Of a stretch of DNA of 25,838 nucleotides, positions 6,446-14,300 are shown piece by piece. The stretch lies in IMG/VR virus record IMGVR_UViG_3300030090_000435, positions 1 to 25,838 of that record. One strand, 5' to 3'. The notes beneath the pieces are model-generated. The model searched no databases, was not told the origin of the DNA, and saw only the letters and a list, made by a program, of their open reading frames with translations. The position numbers were made by a program, and so were the translations under genes. Origin of the DNA: a virus. Numbering within the stretch: position 1 is the stretch's first letter; each line of letters opens with the position of its first letter.

Positions 6446-6825
6446 TGCCATACATCTTCGTGCGAGACTACGACATCGATCTGATGGAGTTGAACAAGGA
6501 CATGCACCACGTCTTTGTCGAGTCTGTTTCGCAAACCGGTGGGGAGCGCAAGGTCGTGTACATGCGTCAGCACGAACGCGGCCTGCCCTTCACGTTGCGA
6601 GACAACTATTCTGACATGGGCCTGTTTACTGCCGAGACAGAGGCACGTGACATGCGTCAGATCGAAATAGAACTACAAAACATCAGTCGCCTATCTTTCA
6701 ACGGAGCAAATGTGTGTGTGCCGATATTGCCCCTCTCAAGAGAAATGGACAGTATACAAAGACTATCCCCAAAACTGGCAGGCTACATGAAAAAAAGAAT
6801 GGACTCGATAGGGATGTCACTATGA
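6445..6825 (+). CDS. Hypothetical protein
   Basis: This 126-aa ORF starts with ATG at 6445, sharing one base with the nuclease stop (TGATG), and ends by overlapping the endonuclease I start (ATGA). It begins MPYIFVRDYDIDLMELNKDM and is rich in charged residues and Met. It has one Cys, no signal peptide and no membrane segment, and the C-terminal 30 residues are basic. The open frame extends far upstream of 6445, but that part only shadows the nuclease gene. I do not recognise a family. Sandwiched between two nucleases with coupled start and stop codons, it is likely to be made with them and may act in DNA processing, but nothing in the sequence proves this. Confidence 0.8.
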   Translation: MPYIFVRDYDIDLMELNKDMHHVFVESVSQTGGERKVVYMRQHERGLPFTLRDNYSDMGLFTAETEARDMRQIEIELQNISRLSFNGANVCVPILPLSREMDSIQRLSPKLAGYMKKRMDSIGMSL

Positions 6826-7202
6826 AGAACATGGGGGGATACAGGTCGCACTTCGAGTTGAACGTGGCTAGAGCGTTGCGACAGCGGGATGTAAAGTTCG
6901 AGTACGAGAAGCGTAAGGTTACGTTCGTGCCCAAGCCCCGCACCTACACACCCGACTTCTACTTTCCATCCACAGATGTATTCGTAGAGGCCAAGGGCAA
7001 GTTCGATAAGAACGACCGCGTGAAGATGCTGCTTGTCAAGGAACAGAATCCGGACTTGGATATTCGCCTTTTGTTCCAAAACGCACGCAACAAGATTTAC
7101 AAGGGGTCAAAGACCACGTACGGTGCTTGGGCTGACCGCCATGGCTTTGAGTGGGCCGAGGGCAGCATACCGGAGGGTTGGTACAAAAATGGACGAAAAT
7201 GA
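6822..7202 (+). CDS. Endonuclease I (T7 gp3-type Holliday junction resolvase)
   Basis: This 126-aa protein matches phage T7 endonuclease I, which resolves branched DNA and breaks down host DNA. The catalytic set of this PD-(D/E)XK enzyme is complete: E12 (SHFELNVARAL), D45 (YTPDFYF) and E56-A-K58 (VFVEAKGKF), corresponding to E20, D55, E65 and K67 of T7 gp3. The length is slightly shorter than T7 (149 aa). I chose ATG 6822, which overlaps the upstream stop as ATGA; a longer frame back to 6714 would only duplicate the end of the previous gene. Its product should act on replication and recombination intermediates before packaging. It overlaps the next gene by 14 bases. Confidence 0.95.
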   Translation: MKNMGGYRSHFELNVARALRQRDVKFEYEKRKVTFVPKPRTYTPDFYFPSTDVFVEAKGKFDKNDRVKMLLVKEQNPDLDIRLLFQNARNKIYKGSKTTYGAWADRHGFEWAEGSIPEGWYKNGRK

Positions 7203-7533
7203 TATGGAATCAATGCTGGAGAGGGCCAGTCTGTTGCAAGACAGGTGGTACATCGTCCTGCGTACAAACGACGAAGACAGCCTCAACATGGCTGCCTACG
7301 ACACGACTATCGAAGATGAAGACGACGACTACTTTTCCGCTGGCACCGTTGTGTTGTCGGGACTGATAGAGCTAATGGAGTCTGACTTTGATCGGGTCAT
7401 GGCGGCGGGTCTGGCTCGTCTGCGCTTTGAACACGAGAAGCATGTGATAGAAGAAGTCACGGGCAACGGTGCAAACGTAGAAAGATTTCCGGGTAAGAAC
7501 ATCATCAAGGTAGACTTTGGTAAGAAGCAATGA
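7189..7533 (+). CDS. Hypothetical acidic protein
   Basis: This 114-aa ORF starts at ATG 7189, inside the end of the endonuclease I gene, and ends in an ATGA overlap with the DUF3310 gene. GGAGG at 7172-7176 is somewhat far upstream (12 bases); a second in-frame ATG follows at 7204. The first half is strongly acidic (DTTIEDEDDDYFSAG), followed by a likely amphipathic helix (LIELMESDFDRVMAAGLARL). I see no catalytic or metal-binding motif. Acidic small proteins in phage early operons are sometimes inhibitors or DNA mimics, but the evidence here is composition only. Codon use looks like its neighbours, and its position between known DNA-metabolism genes supports a real gene. Confidence 0.8.
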   Translation: MDENDMESMLERASLLQDRWYIVLRTNDEDSLNMAAYDTTIEDEDDDYFSAGTVVLSGLIELMESDFDRVMAAGLARLRFEHEKHVIEEVTGNGANVERFPGKNIIKVDFGKKQ

Positions 7534-7826
7534 GACACGAAGAGTACATGAAAGAACGAATGCGGGAAGAGACCATGGCAAGTTTACAGGGGGCAGCTAA
7601 TGCTAATTGGGCGGCGGACATGGTCAACAACCCGCCGCACTACAATCAGGCAGGGGTTGAGTGCATCGAAGCCATACGCGCTGCTACAGACGAAGGCTAT
7701 CAGTATTACCTGCAAGGAAACATCATCAAGTATCTCTGGCGCTATCGCTATAAGAACGGCGTTCAAGACCTAGAAAAGGCTAAGTGGTACTTAGATAAAC
7801 TAATTGAGGAGATAAACGATGAATAA
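7530..7826 (+). CDS. DUF3310 family protein (related to T7 gp1.7 C-terminal region)
   Basis: This 98-aa protein carries the DUF3310 signature: NNPPHYNQAGVECIEAI, then QGNIIKYLWRYRYKNG and DLEKAKWYLDKLIEE. The domain starts near residue 32; the first 30 residues are charged and poorly conserved, so a later start is possible. DUF3310 proteins are common in phages. In T7, gp1.7, a nucleotide kinase, includes this region, so a role in nucleotide supply is reasonable but unproven for a protein this short, which lacks a visible P-loop. It sits directly before the ribonucleotide reductase gene (8-base overlap), supporting a link to dNTP metabolism. The start codon overlaps the upstream stop (ATGA). 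Confidence 0.88.
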   Translation: MRHEEYMKERMREETMASLQGAANANWAADMVNNPPHYNQAGVECIEAIRAATDEGYQYYLQGNIIKYLWRYRYKNGVQDLEKAKWYLDKLIEEINDE

Positions 7827-9759
7827 CATGTTGCCCACACCATATCAGCAGTTCATCCACAAGTCCCGCTACGCACGCTGGCTTGACGATGAACAGCGTC
7901 GAGAGAACTGGGACGAGACTGTAGAACGCTATCTACAGTTCATGGTCGATCACGTTAAAGAGAAGCACGACTTTGACATAGAGTATCTATGTCCCGGTGA
8001 TGTGGGCAAGCTACGTCAGGCGATACTTAGTCAGGACATCATGCCGTCCATGCGTGCCATGATGACTGCTGGTCCCGCTCTTGCACGGGACAACATCTGT
8101 GGATACAACTGTAGCTACATCCCCGTAGACAGCCCCCGTGCGTTTGACGAGTGCATGTACATCCTGATGTGTGGCACAGGCGTGGGCTTCTCTGTCGAGC
8201 GTGAGAACGTAGACAAGCTGCCGGTAATCAGTGACGGTATGCAACCCACAGACACGGTGATCAAAGTCGGTGACTCCAAGCCCGGATGGGCCAAGGCGCT
8301 GCGTGAACTGATTGCGCTGCTGTATGCAGGACACATTCCGAAGTGGGACTTGTCTGCCATACGCCCGTCTGGTGCGCGTCTGAAGACGATGGGTGGTCGT
8401 GCTTCTGGTCCGGGTCCGCTTGAAGATTTGTTTAACTTTGCTGTGCAACTGTTTGTAAAGGCACAAGGTCGTCGCCTGTTTCCTATCGAGTGTCACGATC
8501 TGATGTGCAAGGTGGGTGAGGTCGTTGTAGTAGGCGGCGTACGTCGCTCTGCCCTGATCAGTCTGTCTAACCTCAATGACGATCAGATGGCACATGCCAA
8601 GTCTGGTGCGTGGTGGGAGAATGAGGGACAGCGTGCGCTGGCTAACAACTCTGTTGCTTACAAGGGCAAGCCCGAGATGGGCACGTTCATGCGCGAGTGG
8701 CTGTCTCTGTACGACTCCAAGTCGGGGGAGCGTGGCATCTTCAATCGTGACGCTGCCGACAAGCAGGTTGCTCGTAACGAACGTCGCGAGACAGGACACA
8801 TGTGGGGCACCAATCCCTGCAGCGAAATCATCCTGCGTCCCTATCAGTTTTGCAATTTGTCAGAGGTGGTTGTCCGTGACTATGACACGTTGGAAGACCT
8901 AAAAGAAAAGGTCCATCTTGCGACTATCTTGGGCACGCTGCAGTCCACTCTCACTGACTTCAAGTATCTGAGGAAGATATGGAAGACCAACACAGAAGAA
9001 GAACGATTGTTGGGCGTATCCTTGACTGGTATCATGGATCATCACGTCTTATCAAAGACCGTCGATTCCGCCCGTTGGCTCAAAGAGATGAAGCTCGTGG
9101 CCGTAGACACAAACTGGGACTTGGCAACGAACGGGCTTGGTATTCCACAGTCGGCTGCCATCACCTGTGTAAAACCGTCGGGTACTGTATCGCAACTGGT
9201 GGACGCTGCAAGCGGCATTCACGCTAGACACAGTAAGTATTACATACGCACAGTTCGCGGAGACAACAAAGACCCGCTGACACAGTTCCTGAAGGAACAA
9301 GGTGTGTACAACGAGCCGGACGTGATGAAGCCGGACAACACGACTGTGTTCTCCTTTGCAATGGAGTCGCCTGATGGTGCGGTCACTCGTAATGACATGA
9401 CAGCCATTGAACAGCTAGAGCTTTGGAAGACGTATGCTGTCCACTGGTGTGAACACAAGCCGTCTGTGACCATCACGGTCAAAGAGGACGAGTGGATGGA
9501 CGTGGGCGCGTGGGTGTACGAGAACTTCGACGTGGCGTCGGGCGTGTCGTTCCTGCCGCACAGTGATCACACCTATCAGCAGGCACCCTATCAGGACATC
9601 GAACGCGAAGATTATCTGGAGTGGCAACAAGCGTACGGCTACCTCAATATCGACTGGCAGGCGTTGTCCGAATACGAACGGGAAGACAATACATCAGGCT
9701 CTCGCGAGTTGGCCTGCACGGCTGGCGTGTGTGAAGTTGTTGACTTGAACGCGGCATGA
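7819..9759 (+). CDS. Ribonucleoside-triphosphate reductase, class II (adenosylcobalamin-dependent)
   Basis: This 646-aa enzyme reduces ribonucleotides to deoxyribonucleotides for phage DNA synthesis, using adenosylcobalamin to form a thiyl radical. It matches the monomeric Lactobacillus leichmannii RTPR family (739 aa). The key residues line up with exact spacing: C98 (GYNCSY) and C345 (QFCNLSE) for the active-site disulfide, C334 in NPCSE for the radical, E336 as acid, and the C-terminal C633-x4-C638 pair (ACTAGVC) that is recharged by thioredoxin-type donors. The 334-345 spacing equals 408-419 of the reference enzyme. GAGGAG precedes the ATG at 7819. The host must therefore make or import B12. 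No reductase partner gene is visible, so host thioredoxin or a phage gene outside the window would be needed. The stop overlaps a tiny membrane-protein gene. Confidence 0.97.
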   Translation: MNNMLPTPYQQFIHKSRYARWLDDEQRRENWDETVERYLQFMVDHVKEKHDFDIEYLCPGDVGKLRQAILSQDIMPSMRAMMTAGPALARDNICGYNCSYIPVDSPRAFDECMYILMCGTGVGFSVERENVDKLPVISDGMQPTDTVIKVGDSKPGWAKALRELIALLYAGHIPKWDLSAIRPSGARLKTMGGRASGPGPLEDLFNFAVQLFVKAQGRRLFPIECHDLMCKVGEVVVVGGVRRSALISLSNLNDDQMAHAKSGAWWENEGQRALANNSVAYKGKPEMGTFMREWLSLYDSKSGERGIFNRDAADKQVARNERRETGHMWGTNPCSEIILRPYQFCNLSEVVVRDYDTLEDLKEKVHLATILGTLQSTLTDFKYLRKIWKTNTEEERLLGVSLTGIMDHHVLSKTVDSARWLKEMKLVAVDTNWDLATNGLGIPQSAAITCVKPSGTVSQLVDAASGIHARHSKYYIRTVRGDNKDPLTQFLKEQGVYNEPDVMKPDNTTVFSFAMESPDGAVTRNDMTAIEQLELWKTYAVHWCEHKPSVTITVKEDEWMDVGAWVYENFDVASGVSFLPHSDHTYQQAPYQDIEREDYLEWQQAYGYLNIDWQALSEYEREDNTSGSRELACTAGVCEVVDLNAA

Positions 9760-9896
9760 CCGACGGGGGAGACATGCCGACGTGGTGGCAGTGGTGGCTC
9801 ATCGGGGCTATCACTGTCAACACCGTCATAAATCTTGTGGTGTTCTTCAAGCACAGATTCAAACAGGACAGAAAACGTGGAGGCAGTGATGGGTAA
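9756..9896 (+). CDS. Small single-span membrane protein
   Basis: A 46-aa ORF starts at ATG 9756, overlapping the RNR stop as ATGA, and ends inside the start of the next gene. A Trp-rich segment (PTWWQWW) leads into a hydrophobic helix (about residues 15-31, LIGAITVNTVINLVVFF), followed by a strongly basic tail (KHRFKQDRKR). By the positive-inside rule the tail is cytoplasmic and the N-terminus outside. Its size resembles small phage inner-membrane proteins such as spanin-like, holin-like or superinfection proteins, but no family is recognised. Overlap with both neighbours and a credible topology support a real gene. Confidence 0.7.
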   Translation: MTDGGDMPTWWQWWLIGAITVNTVINLVVFFKHRFKQDRKRGGSDG

Positions 9897-10089
9897 GATA
9901 TTCGTATTGGTGATCAGCGTGTGGGGCTTTACGGGTGACGAGTGGCAATACATCGGCAATCAGATTGTGCTTAATCAGGACATGACCGAAACACAGTGCG
10001 AGATGATGGCTGACAACTGGACGCGCTGGGAAGACAACGAATACTTTACTTTTTCTGTAGAATGCCACGAAAAGGATGCCAGTCTGTGA
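9889..10089 (+). CDS. Small putative exported Cys protein
   Basis: This 66-aa protein starts at ATG 9889, with GGAGG 5 bases upstream. It opens with a short hydrophobic segment (MGKIFVLVISVWGF), then an acidic, Trp-rich soluble part with two Cys (TETQC and, 22 residues on, SVEC) that could form a disulfide after export. The plan matches the partial gene at 1-180 and the gene at 10658-10867, so the phage seems to carry a small family. A signal-peptide cleavage site is not obvious, so the hydrophobic start could instead be an anchor. Function unknown. It lies in a run of tiny overlapping genes after the RNR gene, the usual place for accessory host-interaction genes. Confidence 0.75.
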   Translation: MGKIFVLVISVWGFTGDEWQYIGNQIVLNQDMTETQCEMMADNWTRWEDNEYFTFSVECHEKDASL

Positions 10090-10214
10090 CGGACAAAAAA
10101 ATTAAGCCCCCGGTATGGAAGCAGGGAAAGGGATGGGTTCAGCATGACCCGCCTCGAAATCACCCCTGCTACAAGGAGTGGAGGAAGATCGTTGATCGAA
10201 GTACAGATAAGTGA
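10086..10214 (+). CDS. Small hypothetical protein overlapping its neighbours
   Basis: A 42-aa ORF runs from GTG 10086, overlapping the upstream stop as GTGA, to TGA at 10212-10214. It begins MTDKKIKPPVWKQGKGWVQ and continues with HDPPRNHPCYKEW. It is basic and rich in Lys, Pro and Trp, with one Cys and two His. Without it, about 100 bases would be uncovered in an otherwise gap-free operon, which supports it. No family or function is recognised. Its last 23 bases overlap the next gene if that gene starts at the TTG at 10192. Confidence 0.6.
   Translation: MTDKKIKPPVWKQGKGWVQHDPPRNHPCYKEWRKIVDRSTDK
10180..10194 (+). promoter_or_regulatory. Ribosome binding site that selects a TTG start
   Basis: GGAGG (10180-10184) lies 7 bases before TTG at 10192-10194, an ideal spacing. 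The upstream in-frame ATG at 10144 has only a loose GGGATGGG upstream and lies in the middle of the 42-aa ORF. Confidence 0.6.
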
Positions 10215-10665
10215 CGAAATGCTGATTGCTGGCCGTAGGAAGGCCACTGAGATGGGTCTACTGCATAACTCGATACTAAGGGGCGGCGGAAGCGTAGCAG
10301 GCTTCCTCGGTGAGCAAATCGCGATTGAGGCTATGGGCGGCAAATGGAACAACTCTTTTGACTACGACATCATCTTGGACGATGGTCGCAAAGTCGAGGT
10401 AAAAACCAAGCAGACATCTGCTACACCGCTGCCCCACTACTCATGTAGCATCAGCAACTACAACACGCGGCAGAAGTGTGACATCTATGCGTTTACTCGT
10501 GTGTTGAAGGATTTTTCTAAGGGATGGTTTTTGGGATTTTTGCCGAAGGAAGAATACTTCGAGAAAGCAAAGTTTATGAAGAAGGGAGACTTCGATCCCG
10601 ATAACGGATACGAGGTACGGGCAGACTGCTATAATCTTACGATAGAGGAATTAAACAATGTATAA
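10192..10665 (+). CDS. Putative PD-(D/E)XK-fold nuclease-like protein
   Basis: From the TTG start this is a 157-aa protein beginning MIEVQISDEML. A helix with a conserved Glu (GFLGEQIAIEAMG, E41) is followed by D59 (FDYDIIL) and E69-V-K71 (GRKVEVKTK), the strand-turn-strand arrangement of PD-(D/E)XK nucleases. A conserved-looking PLPHYSC segment and NTRQKCDIYAFTRV follow. This points to a restriction-endonuclease-like fold that may cut host or phage DNA, but the family is not one I can name. An ATG at 10144 would add 16 residues without clear structure. It is the second such fold in the operon besides the Cys-cluster nuclease and endonuclease I. The end overlaps the next gene by 8 bases. Confidence 0.75.
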   Translation: MIEVQISDEMLIAGRRKATEMGLLHNSILRGGGSVAGFLGEQIAIEAMGGKWNNSFDYDIILDDGRKVEVKTKQTSATPLPHYSCSISNYNTRQKCDIYAFTRVLKDFSKGWFLGFLPKEEYFEKAKFMKKGDFDPDNGYEVRADCYNLTIEELNNV

Positions 10666-10867
10666 AGCACTGGTGATAGTGTGTTCTTTTTATTTACCGG
10701 ACGGACCCTGTATGAATTTTGAAGATGATTGGGGGCCATACCGGACGGAGGAACTTTGTGAAGAGCGGGTTATGGAGATGTCAGAAATGATATTGCGAAT
10801 GCCCAAGCCTCTTCCACCACCACATGCGTACTCATATAAGTGTGAAGCAGTGGGGGAACAGTTATGA
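10658..10867 (+). CDS. Small putative exported Cys protein
   Basis: This 69-aa protein begins MYKALVIVCSFYLPDGPC and starts at ATG 10658 with AGAGGA upstream. The hydrophobic N-terminus is short (about residues 3-13) and includes one Cys. The soluble part has YRTEELC and a second Cys 28 residues later (SYKC), with a Pro-rich loop (KPLPPPH) between. It belongs by layout to the same group as the proteins at 9889-10089 and 1-180. The longer loop suggests divergence of function. A second Cys near residue 18 could allow a further disulfide or lipid attachment, but no proper lipobox is visible. Function unknown. It ends in an ATGA overlap with the next gene. Confidence 0.75.
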   Translation: MYKALVIVCSFYLPDGPCMNFEDDWGPYRTEELCEERVMEMSEMILRMPKPLPPPHAYSYKCEAVGEQL

Positions 10868-11073
10868 AGGCCAATTTGTTTTCGTTCAATGTATATTTGC
10901 GACAAGACGGCAAGGTAGAGCTTGCAAAGGACATGATTAGGCCGGAGGAGTTCCAAAGAGAAATGGACGCCGGGGTGCCCGATTATGATGGGGCACACTC
11001 CATAGCGTCCATGTTGCGTTACTTTAGTTCAGTGACAGATGAGATGATGGATAAGTCAGGCGGGTATATCTAG
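10864..11073 (+). CDS. Hypothetical protein, last gene of the rightward operon
   Basis: This 69-aa protein begins MKANLFSFNVYLRQDGKVEL. It has strand-like residues at the start and helical residues at about 40-62, no Cys and no hydrophobic segment. The start overlaps the previous stop (ATGA) and the stop TAG lies in the CTAG shared with the converging minus-strand gene. I do not recognise it. Its neat fit at the end of the operon and normal-looking composition support a real gene. Confidence 0.7.
   Translation: MKANLFSFNVYLRQDGKVELAKDMIRPEEFQREMDAGVPDYDGAHSIASMLRYFSSVTDEMMDKSGGYI
11070..11073. other. Shared CTAG: stop codons of two converging genes
   Basis: The palindrome CTAG gives the TAG stop of the rightward gene (11071-11073) and, on the other strand, the TAG stop of the leftward gene (11072-11070). 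The two long transcription units therefore meet with no intergenic space. I saw no stem-loop with a T-run on either side. Confidence 0.9.
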
Positions 11074-11372
11074 ATTACTTTCCTGCCCTTGAGGATGTCA
11101 GCCTGCGTGACCTTGCCGTCGCCCGTGAGATCGGGAAAGGCTTTACCCCCACCTTTCATGCCCATCATTGGCATCTTCGGCATCTTCGGCTTCTGCATCG
11201 TCTGATTTTGCATTTGATTCTGCTGACCCTGTGTAGCGGTCATCATGCCCCCCATTTGAGCTTTCTTGCGGGGCTTTTTCTTTTGTGCCATGCCGCCGTA
11301 CATCATCGGCTTACGCTTTGACATGCCACCATACATCATGGCCTTGCGTGGGCCGTTGTTGTACATCTTCAT
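11070..11372 (-). CDS. Met-rich protein with C-terminal EF-hand/dockerin-like loop
   Basis: This 100-aa protein has 18 Met by my count. The N-terminal part carries two copies of MMYGGM (12-17 and 23-28), each followed by basic residues, and a Gln/Met-rich middle. It ends with a calcium-loop motif, D81-L-T-G-D85-G-K-V-T-Q-A-D92, with acidic or oxygen ligands at loop positions 1, 3, 5 and 12 as in dockerin or EF-hand loops. AAGGAG lies upstream of ATG 11372. It is the last gene of the late operon, after the giant internal-protein gene. Similar Met/Gly/Lys-rich proteins with a TGDGKVT tail are known in marine phages without assigned function. A virion or assembly role is inferred from position only. 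Confidence 0.85.
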   Translation of the reverse strand: MKMYNNGPRKAMMYGGMSKRKPMMYGGMAQKKKPRKKAQMGGMMTATQGQQNQMQNQTMQKPKMPKMPMMGMKGGGKAFPDLTGDGKVTQADILKGRKVI

Positions 11373-11382
11373 GGGTTTCTCC

Positions 11383-14300
11383 TTACGGGATAGTAATGGG
11401 AAGGCCCGTTCCCATAGGGCCAGTTAGTGTTCCTGTCGGGGCATCCGGTATGTTCAGGGGTTGCCCTGCGGCAGTGTCCGGCGGGAATCCGGCGCTTAGT
11501 TTGTCCATCGGAGTTGCTGACACTGTAAAGGTTCGATCAGCAGCATCGATAACTTTTTTCTTTTGCGGCTCGTCCACACGGCTGGACAAAGCAAAGTGTT
11601 GTACAAGCGCCTCTGTAAACCGTGCATTTCTTTCTGGGGCAAGAGGCTTGCCTGTTCTTACAAGCTCTATGAAGTCTCTTCCGAGTTGGGGATCAGTTAA
11701 AACCGCAGTAAGAAACTCGTGATTGCTAAAACGCAGTTGCTGTAGCACGGCTTCCGTTCCAACGTACTGCGGACGAACAACGCCCCTGTTGATTGCATAG
11801 ATACGGCTGATGTAGCTTTCTACAGACAGAGCGCGGGGGATGCCCCGTACGTTTACTTTGCCCGAGTTCAATTGTGCTAGAGGATTGTCTTGCAACTCGA
11901 CAAGAACACCCGCGATAGCTTCCATGACCTCGTAGTTCTCATTGCCAAGGATAGCACGTGCTGTGGCTGCTTCTCCCGGAGTCTCCCCCAGATATTTTAT
12001 TAGCTCTTGTGGATTCTCTACCAGAAGATCAGTAAACGTGGTGGACACTTTGCCGTCTAAAGACTGATCTACTTTAGCTAACTTAGCGCCTGTTTTGGTA
12101 AATACTCTGCGACGTATGCCTTGCAGATATGCTGCACGTAGTATGTTGTCCACATCCTGTGATGTATACTTTTGTGTTCCGTCGGCGTTAGCAAGTTTCA
12201 GCATGGAAGATTTTATCGTCGTGTATCTGTCCATGCCCCCTTCAATCAAGACATCTGCGATATCGCTTGCTCGTTGATTGTCAGATGTCAGTCGGCCTAC
12301 AACACCTAAGGCGTCTTGCAAACCCTCTTTTAACTGTCGTGCGGGTTCGACTGCGGCAGCAAGCTGATCATCAATCAGTTTATTGGCTTCTTTGATTGCT
12401 TCGCTGTGGACCGCAGTGCCAACATTCTTTTCGTTAAATTTTGTAACATCGTCAATGAGATTGGGGAAGTTTACAAGAGGCACTTCTGTTACGCTGCCGT
12501 CAGGAGCCATCTCTACAACTTTAATATTCTCGTCGATTGTCTTGGCTATTTTGTTGATTTCGACTTCGTTTAGTGTGCCTGCCTTGCGGAGCCTGTCAAC
12601 TTCTTGTGCTAGAGCAACTTGCACGATAACTTTTTGGGATTCGGCAAACGGAGTGCCCTGCACGAGACGGCGAGTAGGCTTCGTGTCGCCGGGCAACAGT
12701 ACAAGCTGTCCTCCTGCATCGTGCATTGCCTGAATGTATTGAGTTGATTGTTCTGGATCAGTGAGCGTTTTTAGTGTTAGCCATTCTGACGGCAGCTTCT
12801 TTGTTTCTTGACCCGTTGGGAATCTTGCGCTAGGAACAGCTTCTTGTACAGAGACCCGTCCGTTGAACAGGCGTTGCTGTATGAACGATCCGCCCACACG
12901 ATCGTGGAAATCCTCTTTGTACTGTCGATAGTTTTGATTGGCACCGCGCAAGTATTCGACAAAAGACTCGGGTGCATTGTCTCCTATCTTTACAAACAGT
13001 TGTCCAATGGGGACGCCATCAACAGAAAACTGTTCAAACTTTGGCTGTATGGACTTACTTGACAGATCGTACATAAGTCCGGCTGCTGCACCGTCACCCT
13101 TCTGATTAAACTTGTGGGCTTGCTGCAATACAATCTGATCGAGTTTGGCAAGACCATCAGGCGACATGTCAAACAGAGACAAAGCATCAGCGTCATCAGC
13201 ATCCAACTCCTGCAGAGCTAATGCTATTTGTGCAGGTACACTGCGCTTCTTATTAAACACAACAGGGTTGTCCGGGTCCGTTTCCAGACTCTTACGTAGT
13301 TGCTTGTAAACGTCATCGAGTGTTCTACCACTCTGTTGAGCCAACTGTATGAAGATGGGTTCGCTTAGTTCTACTATTAGCTCGTCAACAAGGCCGCCAG
13401 ATGCACCCTTGCCTGTGAGGACGCTACCAACTGTGCTGTTAAAATCGCGTATGACACTAAACGCATTTACGGTGGGTTTGCCCTGCAGAGGGCCAGTTGC
13501 CGTGCTGTACACAGCTTTTGTTTTTAGAAGACGGTATGGACGGGTGGCATCGGCGTAACGAACTTCGTGTAATCCTTCGAGAGAAAAGGCGAACAAAGTG
13601 CCTGCATCGGCAGTCAGAGGTATGTCTGCAGCCTTTGCACCATCCGGATCGTTTATTAGTATCTCCTTACGTGGCACGGCAGGGGCACCAATCTGCTGTA
13701 TCAGCGTGTTACCCCGCTGGGCTATCGCTAGACTTATCGATGTTAAAGCACCCTCGGACAAGCGTTTGTATGCTTCTTCGTCGATTGCATTCTCTACAAA
13801 CAACTCTCTTTCCATCAAATTCCGAACTGCGATATTAAATGGAACGGTTGTTTGAGACTCGTCCATAGCCATGATACCGTCAGGGTCTACGACCTTACGA
13901 TTGAGAGTCAGGCTGTTCAAGTAATGATCCAGTCCCTCCTCTGTAATCGTTTTGATGTCTGTTTCTAGTTGTCCACGCAAGTCCTCTCCCTGCTTGGACA
14001 TACTCCGCATAAATGTAAAGAACATGTTTGCCGAGTCGGGAGATTGTCCTGCCTGTTGCGGCCCCTGTACAACGTCGGCTCCCATGTCTTCAATGAGCCT
14101 GTTCAATTCGCCATTCAGTTCGCGCAGTGTCAATTCGCTTTCTTGGAAAGCCTCAACAACTTTGGGATCGAATATCTCTCCCGCTGCCAGCCCTTGACGA
14201 AGAGTGTTTGCGAAGTGCCGCAGGGTAACTAAGTCTGTGACGACGGGAAGGGCTGCTTCAAGATACTTACGATCAATGCCCTGCGCCTCTAGCTTGTCAA

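Noticed and set aside
8011-8799. A 262-codon open frame on the minus strand inside the RNR gene
   Set aside because: The plus strand encodes a clear RNR with every key residue. The antisense frame has no recognisable motif, no ribosome site and no operon context; it is a shadow of codon bias.
10144-10191. ATG at 10144 as start of the nuclease-like gene
   Set aside because: It lacks a well-spaced ribosome site, lies in the middle of the 42-aa ORF and adds 16 unstructured residues, while TTG 10192 has GGAGG at 7 bases.
10636-10665. Promoter before the gene at 10658 (TTACGA, 18 bases, TATAAA)
   Set aside because: The -10 box is good but the -35 matches only three positions and the -10 box falls within the start of the gene it would serve.
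11285-11722. A 145-codon plus-strand frame across the Met-rich and giant genes
   Set aside because: It is antisense to two well-supported genes, crosses their junction and resembles no protein.
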